A DNA stretch of 64,000 bases from Bog-473 sp963730785 (GCA_963730785.1 CAVSTF010000010.1:744001-808000), one strand, 5' to 3'; shown: positions 8,038 through 18,075, counted from the stretch's first letter. Translations and numbers: made by a program. The notes: generated from the sequence alone by a model not told the origin.

Positions 8038-9270
8038 TTACGGGCCGTCCCGATCCCGTGCTTTCGCCTTGACCGCCGCCAGCCTCCGAGCCCGAGCGAC
8101 GTAGCCCGCCGATTTCGGTTGTACCGGAGGAATCCACTTCCAGTCCGGCGCCCCACCTTCCAGTCGAAATCCGCCATACGTCTTCAGGTCGTGATGTGAC
8201 CGACAGAGGCGAACCAGATTCCCAATCTCGGTAGGACCGCCGTCGCTGAAGTCGGTGTCCCGATGGTCGATCTGCAGACCAAAGCGTGCCCCGCAACCGG
8301 GCACTGCACACACTCGATCTCGGGCGACTAACGCCAGCTCGACCCGCCGAGGGATAGCCCGAGTCACCGAGGTAACCGTCCGAATGTCGACCCCATCTTT
8401 CACAATGAAGTGAACGTTGCCTTCACCAAGCAGCTCGGTGGCTGCCTCGACGGAGATCACACCGATGCCATCGATTTCACAAGTTCCGCCGGGCACCATC
8501 GAACCCTGGCGCAGCGACTCGGCATCAATCAGCACCAGGACACTCGGCGCCGATCCAACCCCGCCCTCGCTCAACAAATCGAGCAGGGCATCCATCCGGA
8601 ACGCCTCGAGGGGCTCATCTGCACCCGCACGGTGCGCCACTTTCTGTAGCGACAATGCCCGGGCTTCCACGCCCGGCATCACCTTGGCCCATGCAACCTC
8701 GTCGCAGTGCCCTTCGATCCGAATCCCGCCATGAGGATCCTGTCGCCAGCGCAGGTGACGCCCGCGATGTACCCGGGATCGGCGCTCATGAGCGGCCTCT
8801 TTGCTCCGAGCTTCCGCCCGCATGCTCGATACTTCGTCCCGCATCTCCGCTTGACTCGCTGTCCCGACCATTGACAGCAGTCGTTCCTCGCCCCCGGGCG
8901 CGACAGCAGCGGCATCCGCCACCATTTCAAGTTGGGCCTGCGAGAGCGCGCCATCGGCCAAGGCGGCCTGCAAGACGGGCGAATCCTGGGCCACCGACGC
9001 CGCTTTCAGGAGTCGTCGAGCCGCCGTCGGCGAAGTACCCGTGACGGATCCGAGCCACTCCGCTCCGGTTCCGTAGCCCTCCTTGGCGAACGAACCATCG
9101 GCCACCACCTGTGACGACACGAGTGCGACTCCAGAGGACCCGATCCGCTCGAATTCGGAAAACAGCTCCACCACTCGACGGGCATCGTCCGGCGACAGGC
9201 GCTCCCCTTGGCTCGCCAGCAAAAACGATCGGCCCCGACCGACCAGCTCCTCGAGTTCGTCCACGAACAT
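8038..9270 (-). CDS. DUF222 / HNH endonuclease domain protein (13E12-type)
   Basis: 410 aa, ATG at 9270-9268. The N-terminal two thirds match the DUF222 region typical of actinobacterial 13E12-repeat proteins (LSQAQLEMVADAAAV, GIRIEGHCDEVAWAKV). The C-terminal part holds an HNH nuclease core: CAVPGCGARFGLQIDHRD, then GGPTEIGNLVRLCRSHH, giving paired Cys and the catalytic His residues. A Lys/Arg-rich tail follows. These proteins are often multicopy in actinobacterial genomes and their biological role is unsettled; they are not reliable evidence of a mobile element by themselves. It converges with the secreted repeat protein, 7 bases away. Confidence 0.85.
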   Translation of the reverse strand: MFVDELEELVGRGRSFLLASQGERLSPDDARRVVELFSEFERIGSSGVALVSSQVVADGSFAKEGYGTGAEWLGSVTGTSPTAARRLLKAASVAQDSPVLQAALADGALSQAQLEMVADAAAVAPGGEERLLSMVGTASQAEMRDEVSSMRAEARSKEAAHERRSRVHRGRHLRWRQDPHGGIRIEGHCDEVAWAKVMPGVEARALSLQKVAHRAGADEPLEAFRMDALLDLLSEGGVGSAPSVLVLIDAESLRQGSMVPGGTCEIDGIGVISVEAATELLGEGNVHFIVKDGVDIRTVTSVTRAIPRRVELALVARDRVCAVPGCGARFGLQIDHRDTDFSDGGPTEIGNLVRLCRSHHDLKTYGGFRLEGGAPDWKWIPPVQPKSAGYVARARRLAAVKAKARDRDGP

Positions 9271-9318
9271 GGATCGATCATCTCAGGAGGGTGTGACAAC
9301 CACCTCGACCCTCAACAA

Positions 9319-10065
9319 TTACGCCGTCGGCACCCCGCAGGCGTCGGCGACTCGGACGAGGATCCAGCGGGACCGCTTCGGTTCCCACTCCCATTCAGTG
9401 AGGGAGGCGTGCCCGATGCGTACCCAACCACGACGACCCGCTGCCGGTGGAATCTGCAAGAACCCGATCAACGACGCCTCAATGACTCCCGCATGGACCG
9501 CTGCCACCACCACTTCACCGGCATGGCGTTCAGCCAGCGCCTGCAGGGTTCGCGACACCCGAGCCACGAATCCCGTCCAACTCTCACCGCCCGGCGCAAT
9601 CAACAGATCGGGATCGTTGTCCCAATCCGGCACGCCGAAGGCATCAATGACTTCCTGCCAACGCAGCCCGTCCGCCTCACCCGGGTGGAGCTCACACAAG
9701 TCACAGTCCTGCGTGATCTGACCCGAATCGACACCCAAAGCCGGCGCCAATATCTCGGCCGTCTCAATCGCTCGGGGCAACACCGACGCATACAGCGCGT
9801 CGACCACACCCAGCTCCCCGGTCCGCTCCAACCGTTCAGCAAGCGCCTGCACCTGACGCCGCCCCAAATCCGTCAACCCGGTACAACCAGTCAAACCACC
9901 CACCACACCTGACACATTGCACTCGGCCTCACCGTGCCGCACCAAGACCAGACGAGCAGTGCCCTCCGAACGAGCCGCCACCCGCCGCACCCCTTCGGGC
10001 ACGCCGAACGACGCGCCCAGCCCGGACTCCGGCTCCCCCGCCCCTTTCGACCCCGTGGCCGTCAC
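9319..10065 (-). CDS. Histidine phosphatase family protein (phosphoglycerate mutase-like)
   Basis: 248 aa from GTG 10065, whose GTGA overlaps the stop of the VWA gene; the open frame extends further upstream but without family similarity. The RHG phosphohistidine motif is in LVLVRHGEAECN (about residue 45), with the later GE...ESW and AAVHAGVIE segments placing the second catalytic His. This is a cytoplasmic phosphatase or mutase with unknown substrate; similar genes are annotated in Actinobacteria as probable phosphomutases. Coupling to the MoxR-CoxE pair may be functional or only positional. The N-terminal 40 residues are low-complexity, so a later start is possible. Confidence 0.8.
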   Translation of the reverse strand: MTATGSKGAGEPESGLGASFGVPEGVRRVAARSEGTARLVLVRHGEAECNVSGVVGGLTGCTGLTDLGRRQVQALAERLERTGELGVVDALYASVLPRAIETAEILAPALGVDSGQITQDCDLCELHPGEADGLRWQEVIDAFGVPDWDNDPDLLIAPGGESWTGFVARVSRTLQALAERHAGEVVVAAVHAGVIEASLIGFLQIPPAAGRRGWVRIGHASLTEWEWEPKRSRWILVRVADACGVPTA

Positions 10066-11534
10066 GCCAAATTGCCGACGAAGTGCTCCAGCTGTCGCAG
10101 CGTCCGGCACTCGACCACGTCATCGCAATGCGCGGCGTACTCGCCCACAATGGAATCACCCGAACCCCAATAATCACGAGGCTCCGGGTTCAGCCAGTAG
10201 ACCCGTCGAGCGCGAGCCTGCAGATCCTCCACCACCCAGGACTGCGAGGCGTGGTAGTTGTTCCGAGCGTCACCGAGGAACAGCACCGACGACCGGCTGT
10301 TGACCTCGTCACCCCAGCGACGGTGGAACTCGCTGAAGGCGTGGCCGTAGTCGGAGTGGCCATCCACCCAGATCACGTCAGCTTCCAAATTGATCCGCGC
10401 CACGGCCTCGGCCGGATCGACCACGCCTTCAAAGAATCGGGTGACCTCATCGATGCCATCAATAAAGACAAACGCCCGTACCTTGGAGAACTGCGAGCTG
10501 ATGGCATAGACCAAATGCAACGTGAAGCGAGCGAACGAGGCCACCGACCCCGAAATGTCAGCAATGACAAATATCTCCGGCTTGGCCGGCCGCGGGTGAC
10601 GGTAGCGAGGCTCAATCGGCACGCCGCCCGTCGACAGTGAGCGCCGCATGGTGGCCCGGAAATCCAACGGCCCCTTGCGACCGTGACGACGCTTGCGAGC
10701 CAACCGCACCGCCATCTTGCGCGACAACGGCTGCAAAACTCGATGCAGCACCGCCAACTCCTCCCGGGTGGCGTGCATCACGTCAATATCTTCGGGCAGC
10801 GGCTTGCGCACCGAGCGGGCCAGCGCTTCGGCCCCCCGATCCTCGACCAAACGGCGACGAATCTCGGTCTCGACCGCCCGGCGGAACTTCTCAATCCGCG
10901 CCTTGTACTCGTCGGCCGCCAAACGCTCTTCCAGATCGGTCAAGCCCTCGCCACCCGACGCCGAGCCCCGGGCCTGACCCATCAACTTCTGCAGCACCGC
11001 GTCCAAGTCCAAGTTCCGCAGCGTGCGATACAAGTAGTAGGTCCCGCCGACCGGCCGCCCCGGCTCCATGCCGGCGTACCGATCAACCGCGTTGCGAGCC
11101 ACCGCATTCATCAGCGCAGGATCGGCCGACATGAGCGACTTGAACAGCATCTCGGCCAGTTCCTCGGGCGTCATCCCCTCGCCACCACCGGCGCCGTTCC
11201 ACGAACGACCCTTGCCCCGCTGACCACCGCTGCCCGATCCGGCCGCGCCTTCCTGGTCGCTGTCACCCTCTTCGGATTCGTCGCCGTCCTCACCCAGGTC
11301 TCCGGCAGCGCCGTGACCACTGCGGACGGCAAAGAACACCTCAAAGGCGGTTTCGAAGGCCCGCCAGTGCGACGACGACTTCACCAACGTGCCGGCCAAC
11401 GCGTACTTCAGGCCCTCGCGGTCCTCCAGCGGGACGTGATGCATCGCCTCGGCTGCATCGAGATGCTCGGTCAACGACACCGGCAACCCGGCCTTGCGCA
11501 GCTCCGTCACAAAGTCCGACAGCAGATCCAGCAC
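10062..11534 (-). CDS. VWA-domain protein, CoxE-like
   Basis: 490 aa, GTG start. The N-terminus (LDLLSDFVTELRKAGLPVSL) matches the VWA/CoxE family found beside MoxR ATPases. An acidic Gly-rich linker lies at about 95-130. The C-terminal half carries a VWA fold with the MIDAS-like motif FVIADISGSV (DxSxS) and later VIWVDGHSDYGHA. Proteins of this type work with MoxR AAA+ ATPases in chaperone-like maturation or insertion of metal centres, for instance CoxE in molybdenum CO dehydrogenase maturation; no such enzyme is in the window, so the client is unknown. The gene starts 9 bases after the MoxR stop. Confidence 0.85.
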   Translation of the reverse strand: MLDLLSDFVTELRKAGLPVSLTEHLDAAEAMHHVPLEDREGLKYALAGTLVKSSSHWRAFETAFEVFFAVRSGHGAAGDLGEDGDESEEGDSDQEGAAGSGSGGQRGKGRSWNGAGGGEGMTPEELAEMLFKSLMSADPALMNAVARNAVDRYAGMEPGRPVGGTYYLYRTLRNLDLDAVLQKLMGQARGSASGGEGLTDLEERLAADEYKARIEKFRRAVETEIRRRLVEDRGAEALARSVRKPLPEDIDVMHATREELAVLHRVLQPLSRKMAVRLARKRRHGRKGPLDFRATMRRSLSTGGVPIEPRYRHPRPAKPEIFVIADISGSVASFARFTLHLVYAISSQFSKVRAFVFIDGIDEVTRFFEGVVDPAEAVARINLEADVIWVDGHSDYGHAFSEFHRRWGDEVNSRSSVLFLGDARNNYHASQSWVVEDLQARARRVYWLNPEPRDYWGSGDSIVGEYAAHCDDVVECRTLRQLEHFVGNLA

Positions 11535-11543
11535 GTCGAGCCT

Positions 11544-12461
11544 CTAGCTAACCGACAACAATTCCTTGGCGGCCCGCTCGATGTCGGCTTGATACTTCAA
11601 CAGGATGTGCAAGGTGTCCCTCGCCCCCGCGGCGTCGATGGTGTCGACCCCCAGGATCACGAGCGTGCGGGCCCAGTCCAGCGTCTCGGACACCGACGGT
11701 GCCTTCCGCAATTCCAATGTCCGCAGCGACCGCACGATCCGAGCCACCTGATCGGCCAGCTCCTCGGAAATCCCGGGCACGCGCGACCGCACGATCTCTC
11801 GCTCCCGGTCCAACTCGGGGTAGTCCACGTGCAGGTACAAACAGCGCCGCTTCAGTGCTTCCGACAGCTCACGGGTGTTGTTGGACGTCAGGAACACCAT
11901 GGGCAACTGCGTCGCCTTCACGGTGCCCAACTCGGGAATCGAGACCTGGTACTCACTCAGGATCTCGAGCAGCAGCGCCTCGGTCTCCAGCTCGACCCGG
12001 TCCACCTCGTCGACCAGCAGCACCACCGGGTCCTTGGCCCGGATGGCCTCCAAGAGCGGGCGAGCCAGCAGGAAGTCCTCGGAGAAGATGTCCTCTTCCA
12101 GTTCCTTCCACGACGGCCCTTCCGCTTCTTGCTTACCGTGCTCGCCGGCCTGAATGCGCAGCAGTTGCTTGCGGTAGTTCCACTCGTAGAGCGCCTTCGA
12201 CTCGTCCAGACCCTCGTAACACTGCAGCCGGATCAGACGGGCGCCGGTGAGATCAGCCACTGACTTGGCCAGCTGCGTCTTGCCTGTACCGGCCGGGCCC
12301 TCCACCAGGACGGGCTTCGACAAACGGTCAGCCAAATACACGACACCACTGATGGAATCGTCGGCCAGGTACCCCACATCGGCCAGCCCGGCCCGCACGG
12401 CGTCCAACGACTCGAATCGCGGTGGTCCCGCGTCAGGCAATCCCAGGTTAGTCAGGCTCAT
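11544..12461 (-). CDS. MoxR-family AAA+ ATPase
   Basis: 305 aa from ATG 12461, which overlaps the proA stop as ATGA; the frame continues upstream without similarity. Walker A is VEGPAGTGKTQLAKS, Walker B is VVLLVDEVDR, and sensor 1 lies in MVFLTSNNTRELS. The ELSEALKRRCLYLHVDYP segment is the arginine-finger region typical of MoxR/CoxD-like ATPases. It should remodel a client together with the VWA protein encoded next. Translation coupling to proA suggests shared transcription with obgE-proB-proA, although the functions do not obviously connect. Confidence 0.9.
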   Translation of the reverse strand: MSLTNLGLPDAGPPRFESLDAVRAGLADVGYLADDSISGVVYLADRLSKPVLVEGPAGTGKTQLAKSVADLTGARLIRLQCYEGLDESKALYEWNYRKQLLRIQAGEHGKQEAEGPSWKELEEDIFSEDFLLARPLLEAIRAKDPVVLLVDEVDRVELETEALLLEILSEYQVSIPELGTVKATQLPMVFLTSNNTRELSEALKRRCLYLHVDYPELDREREIVRSRVPGISEELADQVARIVRSLRTLELRKAPSVSETLDWARTLVILGVDTIDAAGARDTLHILLKYQADIERAAKELLSVS

Positions 12462-13711
12462 CGTCGGACCTGCCCATCGCCACGGACAACCCATTTCACG
12501 CTGGTCAACTCTCTGACTCCCATCGGTCCGCGGGCGTGCAGTTTCTGCGTCGAGATGCCGACTTCGGCACCCAGCCCGAGCTCTTCCCCATCAATAAATC
12601 TGGTCGAGGTATTGACCAGCACCGCGGCCGCATCGACTTCGGCCACCCAACGATCGGCCGCTCGCACATCACCGGTCACGATCGCTTCGGAGTGACCGGA
12701 GCTGTAACGAGTCACATGATCGATGGCGGCGCTCAGATCGTCCACCACTCCCACGGCCACAATCGGCCCCAGGAACTCATCGGCAAAGTCACTCTCCACC
12801 GCCGCCACGGCACCGGGCACCAACGACCGCACCCGGTCATCGCCCCGGATCTCCACGCCGGCCGCGACCAGCGCCTCAGCCATGCGCGGCACAAACTCAA
12901 CGGCCACATCGGCGTGCACCAAAATCGTCTCGGCCGCGTTGCACACGCCGAAGCGGTGCGTCTTGGCATTGATCACAATGTCGTGCGCCATCGACAGATC
13001 CGCCGCCGCATCTACGTAGACGTGACAGTTGCCGTCACCGTCCAGCACGTAGGGCACGGTGGCGTTCTCCAACATCGATGCGATCAGGGCCGGTCCACCC
13101 CGCGGTATCAAACAGTCGATCAAGCCCCGCAGGCGCATGAACTCCACCGCCGTCTCGTGCGAGGTGTCCTCCACCAGGGCCACCGAGTCCTCGGGCAGCC
13201 CGGCCTTCACGGCCGCCCGGCGCAGCAGCGATACCACGGCTCGATTCGACTCCAACGCCGACGCGGAGCCCCGCAGGAACGCCGCATTGCCAGCCTTGAG
13301 GCACAGTCCCGCCGCGTCACTGGTCACATTGGGTCGGTTCTCGTAAATGACGCCGACCACGCCCAGCGGCACCCGCACCCTGGAGACCCGCAGCCCGTTG
13401 GGCCGCACCCAACCATCGACCAGTTCGCCCACCGGGTCGGCCAGCCCGGCTACCTTGCGCAGCCCGGCCGCCATGCTCCGGATCCGATCTTCGGTCAGCC
13501 GGAGGCGATCGAGAGCCGACGCCGCCATGCCGCCGGACTCGGCGGTGGCGAGGTCCCTCCGATTGGCCTCCAACAAGGAGGCCGACTCCTGCTCCAAGAG
13601 GTCAGCGGCCCCACGCAACGCGTCGTCGCGGACCGACGAGGATGCTCGAGCCACGGCCCGAGATGCGGCTCGGACGCGGCTCGCCAGCTGCTCAAGTGCC
13701 GTGGTGGTCAC
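12458..13711 (-). CDS. proA: Gamma-glutamyl phosphate reductase ProA
   Basis: 417 aa from GTG 13711, four bases after the proB stop. Family marks: VRVPLGVVGVIYENRPNVT near residue 110, LIPRGG, and the catalytic Cys in FGVCNAAETILVH. The C-terminal RFIDGEELGLGAEVGIST and LHARGPMG are typical. It reduces gamma-glutamyl phosphate with NADPH to glutamate semialdehyde in proline synthesis. The open frame extends upstream but the start fits the proB-proA spacing and family length. proC is not in the window. Confidence 0.95.
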   Translation of the reverse strand: MTTTALEQLASRVRAASRAVARASSSVRDDALRGAADLLEQESASLLEANRRDLATAESGGMAASALDRLRLTEDRIRSMAAGLRKVAGLADPVGELVDGWVRPNGLRVSRVRVPLGVVGVIYENRPNVTSDAAGLCLKAGNAAFLRGSASALESNRAVVSLLRRAAVKAGLPEDSVALVEDTSHETAVEFMRLRGLIDCLIPRGGPALIASMLENATVPYVLDGDGNCHVYVDAAADLSMAHDIVINAKTHRFGVCNAAETILVHADVAVEFVPRMAEALVAAGVEIRGDDRVRSLVPGAVAAVESDFADEFLGPIVAVGVVDDLSAAIDHVTRYSSGHSEAIVTGDVRAADRWVAEVDAAAVLVNTSTRFIDGEELGLGAEVGISTQKLHARGPMGVRELTSVKWVVRGDGQVRR

Positions 13712-13715
13712 GAAA

Positions 13716-14786
13716 TCAGCGTACAAGCACCAGGTCGTCGCAGTGGACGGCGATGGGCGACATCTCCCGGGGCAACTGGTCCGTGCGGCGCCCCAGCCAG
13801 TCCGACGAGAGCTCCGAGCGCAGCCGTACCAGGCCCTTGGCGAAGATCTTCCCGTCCGGCCCGGCGATCTCCACCGCATCGTCGGGGTTGAAGACGCCCT
13901 CGGCGCTCACCACCCCCGCCGTCAACAGCGAGCGCCCGCCCTTGGCCAGCGCATGCTGAGCCCCCTCGTCCACCACCAGGCGCCCAGAGGCCCCCAGGGC
14001 AAAGGCAATCCAGAGCTTGCGAGCGGGCAGACGGTGCGGGCGAGCCCGGAAGACCGTCCCGACCCCGGCCTCGCCGGCCACCGCAGCAGCCACCACCCCG
14101 GATCGACCGGCATCGGCAATGACCGTCTGCACCCCCGACCAGGTGGCGATCTTGGCGGCGGCCAGCTTCGACGCCATGCCCCCACTCCCCACGTCAGACC
14201 CGGGACCACCGGCCAACGCCTCAACGTGGTGGTCGATCTCGAGCACTTCCTCAATCAAAGAGGCCTCGGCGAACTGCCGAGGGTCGGCCGTCAGCAATCC
14301 CGGCGCATCCGTCAACAGGAGCAACAAGTCAGCGCTGATCAGATGGGCCACCAGGGCGGCCAGCCGGTCGTTGTCACCGAAACGGATTTCTTCATCGGCC
14401 ACGGCATCGTTCTCGTTGATGACCGGCACCACCCCGAGATCGATCAGATGATCGAGCGTGCCCCGGGCGTGCAGGTACTGGGTGCGGTGCACGAAATCCA
14501 GCGGAGCCAGCAACACCTGACCGGCCAGCAACCCATGCGCCTCCAACCCGTCCTGCCACAGTCGCATCAAGCGGTACTGACCCACGGCCGACACGGCCTG
14601 CAAGACCGCGGCGTCGTTGGGACGGGGCTTGCCCTCACCCAGTGCGGCCCACCCGGCGGCGATCGCGCCCGATGACACCACGACCACCGTGTGCCCATCC
14701 GCCCTTGCCGAAGCGATCTCGTCGCACAAACGCTTCACCGTCTCCGGCGAGACCGAGGATGATCCGACCTTGACGACGACCTTCAC
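13716..14786 (-). CDS. proB: Glutamate 5-kinase ProB with PUA domain
   Basis: 356 aa, GTG start sharing its first base with the obgE stop (TAGTG). The amino-acid kinase domain begins VVVKVGSSSVS and has the conserved VVVVSSGAIAAG, PVINENDAVA and GGMASKLAAAKIATWSG motifs; the C-terminal 80 residues form a PUA domain (RKLWIAFALGASGRLVVDEGA). The enzyme phosphorylates glutamate, the feedback-controlled first step of proline synthesis; GGMASKLAAAK contributes to nucleotide and substrate binding. obgE-proB-proA is a classic actinobacterial order. Confidence 0.95.
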   Translation of the reverse strand: MKVVVKVGSSSVSPETVKRLCDEIASARADGHTVVVVSSGAIAAGWAALGEGKPRPNDAAVLQAVSAVGQYRLMRLWQDGLEAHGLLAGQVLLAPLDFVHRTQYLHARGTLDHLIDLGVVPVINENDAVADEEIRFGDNDRLAALVAHLISADLLLLLTDAPGLLTADPRQFAEASLIEEVLEIDHHVEALAGGPGSDVGSGGMASKLAAAKIATWSGVQTVIADAGRSGVVAAAVAGEAGVGTVFRARPHRLPARKLWIAFALGASGRLVVDEGAQHALAKGGRSLLTAGVVSAEGVFNPDDAVEIAGPDGKIFAKGLVRLRSELSSDWLGRRTDQLPREMSPIAVHCDDLVLVR

Positions 14787-16034
14787 TACTGCTCCCAGGT
14801 GAAGGTGAGGTTCCCGACCGTCACCTCGTCGCCCTCACGAACGCCGGCTCGGTTCAGGGCACGGTCAACACCCATGCGCCGCAACCGCTTCACGGCTTCC
14901 GAGAGGGCACCGGGATCATTCAGATCAGAGAACGCGACGGCCCGCTCGGCGGCCCGACCTACGACCAACCAGTTGCCGGCGCTGATCTTCTGCACGTCGA
15001 CACCTTCGGGCACGGGACGATGGGTCACCACGGTCGGCGGCCGCCACGACTTCGGCGGTGGACCTGGCCTCAATCACCATGACGGCCAACTTCTCCACCA
15101 ACGGACGGATGCCTTGGCCGTTCATCGACGACAGGACAAGATCGCAGACACCGGAGTCATCGGCCAGGTCGGCCTTGCTGCCCACGACCAGCCGAGGGCG
15201 CACGGCCAACTCGGGCTGATAGTCGCCGAGCTCACCCAGCAGAATACGAAGTTGGTCGGCCGGTGCATGCAGCGCGTTGGGGTCGAGATCGATCAACACC
15301 ACCAATACCCGGGCCCGCTCGATGTGGCGGAGGAACTGATGGCCCAGGCCTTTGCCTTCGGCGGCGCCCTCGACCAAGCCGGGGATGTCGGCCATCACGA
15401 ACTCGGTCTGGTCCCGCGTGCCCCCAATGCGCACCACGCCCAGGTGGGGCTCCAAGGTGGTGAAGGGATAGTCAGCGATTTTGGGCTTGGCGGCCGACAC
15501 GGTCGAGATCAAGGTCGACTTACCGGCGTTGGGGAAACCGACCAGGGCCACGTCGGCCATGAGCTTGAGCTCCATATCGAGCCAGCGTTCCTGGCCCTTC
15601 TCGCCCTGCTCGGCGAAGGCGGGAGCACGCCGGCTGTTGGACAAGAACCGCGAGTTGCCCCGACCACCCTGACCGCCTTCAGCGATCATGAAGCGAACGC
15701 CCTCTTCCGAGAGGTCGCAAACCACATTGCCTTCGTTGTCGCGCACGACGGTCCCGACGGGCACCGGTACTTCAATGTCCTTACCCCGGGCCCCATGCCG
15801 CTTGCCGCCCGATCCGTGCACCCCGTCGGTGGCCCGACGGTGCGGGTGGTCCCGGAAGCCCAATAGGGACGATTGATTGGTCGACGTCACCAGCCAGACG
15901 TCGCCGCCGTGACCGCCATCGCCGCCATCGGGGCCGCCTCGGTCCACGTGCGCCTCACGACGCCACGACACGGCCCCGGCCCCGCCGTCGCCGGCGCGCG
16001 CGTGCAGCTGGGCCTGATCGACGAATCCGGACAT
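14786..16034 (-). CDS. obgE: Ribosome-assembly GTPase Obg, with an apparent +1 frameshift
   Basis: 415 aa when repaired, from ATG 16034. The Gly-rich Obg domain (DGGDGGHGGDVWLV, GGQGGRGNSRFLSNSRRAPAFAE) is followed by the GTPase domain with G1 VGFPNAGKSTL, G3 DIPGLVEGA and G4 GSKADL. The C-terminal OCT domain (SWRPPTVVTHRPV to NLTFTWEQ) is read in another frame; the switch lies at about 15050-15062. Obg binds the 50S subunit and is essential in the bacteria tested, so a sequencing error is the likely cause. Only the N-terminal and OCT ends sit in separate frames; no residue is otherwise missing. A -10-like TAAGCT lies 8 bases before the ATG. Confidence 0.92.
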
Positions 16035-16048
16035 GAAGGTCCAGCTTA
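16035..16048 (-). promoter_or_regulatory. Putative leaderless promoter of obgE
   Basis: On the minus strand TAAGCT (16048-16043) ends 8 bases before the ATG, with no Shine-Dalgarno sequence between. The same hexamer and spacing occur before the LLM gene. Confidence 0.45.
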
Positions 16049-16096
16049 CGGGCCCAAGTGGCCCGGCTCGACCACCGGCTCGACCACCCCAACTCA

Positions 16097-17394
16097 TCAG
16101 TACCCGGCCAGCCTCCGAGCCCGCCGCCCCACTTCGGCCTGACACTGCTCCCGATCGACGGTCAGCGAGGCCCGGCCGGCAATGACCGGCACCCCGTCCA
16201 CCCACACATCGGTTACCAGGTATCCGGCCCCGGCCCAGACCAAATGCCCCAGGAGTTCGACGACATCCACCGAGGGCACGAACCGGGCATCGTCGGTACG
16301 CAGCCGGATGAAATCGGCCGGTCGACCCGCTTCCAACGCCCCCACCGCCAATCCGAGCGCCTGCGCCCCACCCCGTGTCGCCAATCGCAGTGCCGCCGAC
16401 GTGCTCAACGCTCCCGGATCCCCCGCCGTGGCCCGGGCCAGCATGGCGGCCAACCGCATTTCCTCCCACAGGTCCAAGTCGTCGTTCGAAGCCGGGCCAT
16501 CGGTGCCCAATCCAACGCGAACCCGGCGTCCATCAGGGCCCGCAACCGGGCAATGCCCGACCCGAGCTTCCCGTTACTGGCCGGGCAGTGGGCGATGGCC
16601 ACATCCCGCTCGGCCAACAACGCAATCTCTTCATCGTCCAACCAGACGCCATGGGCCCCGATCACTCGCCCATCGAGCGCGCCGACCGAATCCAACAGCG
16701 CCACCGCACCCATGCCGTGACGTTCCAACACCTCGGCCGCCTCCGCCTGGGTCTCCGCCAGGTGGATCTGCAGCAAGGTGTCTCGATGCTGCGCCTCCTC
16801 GGCCACCGCAGCCAACCCGTCGGCCGGCATCGTGTACACCGCATGCGGCCCGAAACCGACGGTCAAGCGCCCGCCGCGGCCGTCCATCTCATCGAAGAAC
16901 CGGCACGCATCATCGAGCAGGGCTTCCCACGACTTGGCGCCCGGTAACTCGAAGATCCCCGGCGTGTACACGCACCGCATACCCGAAGCCACCACGGCGT
17001 CGGCCACCGCTTCGGGGTGCTCGTAGTGCTCACACGTGGTGGTGATGCCATTGGCCAACATCTCGTCGGCCCCCAAGGTCATGCCCCAGAACACGTCCTC
17101 ATCGGTCGTCAACGCTTCCCGGGGCCAGATCGATTCATTGAGCCAGCGATCCAAGGGCAGGCCATCGCCGGCACTGCGCATCAAGGTCATGGGCGAGTGG
17201 GCGTGGCAGTTGACCATGCCCGGCATCACGATCCCACCCAACACCCGCACGTCGGTGTCGAACGCAGGAGCCACCGACGACGGATCGCCCACCCAGGTGA
17301 TCACTCCGTCTTCGTACTCCACTGCACCCGGCGAGAAAACAGCGTCCGTCTCATCTACCGTGAAGACGGCGTCAGCGATGATCCGAGTCGTCAC
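16097..17394 (-). CDS. MtaD-like amidohydrolase (SAH/MTA or guanine-type deaminase), apparent -1 frameshift
   Basis: 432 aa when repaired, from GTG 17394, which follows a good AGGTGG ribosome site; a TTG one codon earlier is possible. Metal-site marks of the amidohydrolase superfamily: VNCHAHSP (HxH), IHLAETQAE (His and Glu), VIGAHGVWL, and GTDGPASNDDLDLWEEM (Asp), the last one read after the shift. Adding one base at the CCC run 16522-16524 restores DAGVRVGLGTDGP. The N-terminal MPGMVNCHAH and LPLDRWLNESIWPREA resemble methylthioadenosine/S-adenosylhomocysteine deaminases. With the nearby purine nucleoside phosphorylase it could handle SAM by-products; that link is inference. Confidence 0.82.
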
Positions 17395-17406
17395 CAACCG
17401 GCCACC

Positions 17407-18075
17407 TCAGGCCACGCCGACGAAGAGGCGATCGGAGAGATCAGCCGACAAGGTGAGCCCACCTCCCTTGCCCTCTACGTGCACCTCCGTGTTGCCATCG
17501 GCATCGCGCCCATCAACCACGGCCACCACGCCGGGGATGAAGCCGCCCTCGCCCAGCAAGGTCAGCGACCCCATGTTCAGCTCGACCTCTTCGCTGATGC
17601 GCAACAACCGCACTCGCTCACCCGCCTCCACCGACGCCAAGGGCCGCGTGTCGACCGTCAGCCCGGGCGAATGGGAACCGGGAATCGGATTGCCGTGCGG
17701 GCAGGTCGCCGGATCACCCAGCAATTCGATCAGCCGGGCCTCGACATCGTCGGAGATCACGTGCTCCCAGCGACCGGCTTCGCGATGGACCTTGTGCCAT
17801 TCCAGGCCGATCACGTCGACCAGCAGCCGCTCGGCCAAGCGGTGCTTGCGCACCACCTTTTCGGCCAACTCCCGACCGGATTCGGTCAGGGACAACAGCC
17901 GCCCGTCGCGGGTGACATAGCCGTCCTCGACCAGACGCTCCAGCATCTCCGACACCGACGGCGCCGAACGGCCCAATCGCTCAGCGATACGGGCCTGAAT
18001 GACCGGGACTCCCTCCTCGGCCAGGCCGAGCATCGTCTCCAGGTATTCCTCGACGGGGGGATGGTATTCAGCCAA
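17407..18075 (-). CDS. DtxR/MntR-family metal-dependent transcriptional regulator
   Basis: 222 aa, probably TTG at 18075 inside the end of the amine oxidase gene (8-base overlap). The winged helix has YLETMLGL, IAERLGRSAPSVSEMLERL and the following dimerisation helices with RKHRLAERLL; metal-site residues include the Cys and His in DPATCPHGNPIPG and H/E residues around EAGRWEHVISDDVE. A C-terminal FeoA/SH3-like domain (about 145-222) is present. It should repress genes when bound to Mn or Fe. Its position directly after a copper enzyme suggests metal-linked control, but which genes it regulates cannot be seen. Confidence 0.88.
   Translation of the reverse strand: MAEYHPPVEEYLETMLGLAEEGVPVIQARIAERLGRSAPSVSEMLERLVEDGYVTRDGRLLSLTESGRELAEKVVRKHRLAERLLVDVIGLEWHKVHREAGRWEHVISDDVEARLIELLGDPATCPHGNPIPGSHSPGLTVDTRPLASVEAGERVRLLRISEEVELNMGSLTLLGEGGFIPGVVAVVDGRDADGNTEVHVEGKGGGLTLSADLSDRLFVGVA

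Noticed and set aside
8038..9270. HNH protein as sign of a mobile element
   Set aside because: DUF222-HNH proteins are common single genes in Actinobacteria; no terminal repeats, integrase or transposase nearby.
10683..13891. Two plus-strand open frames of 526 aa and 451 aa opposite VWA, MoxR and proA
   Set aside because: Rich in His, Arg and Gln, no recognised motifs, and fully covered by well-supported minus-strand genes.
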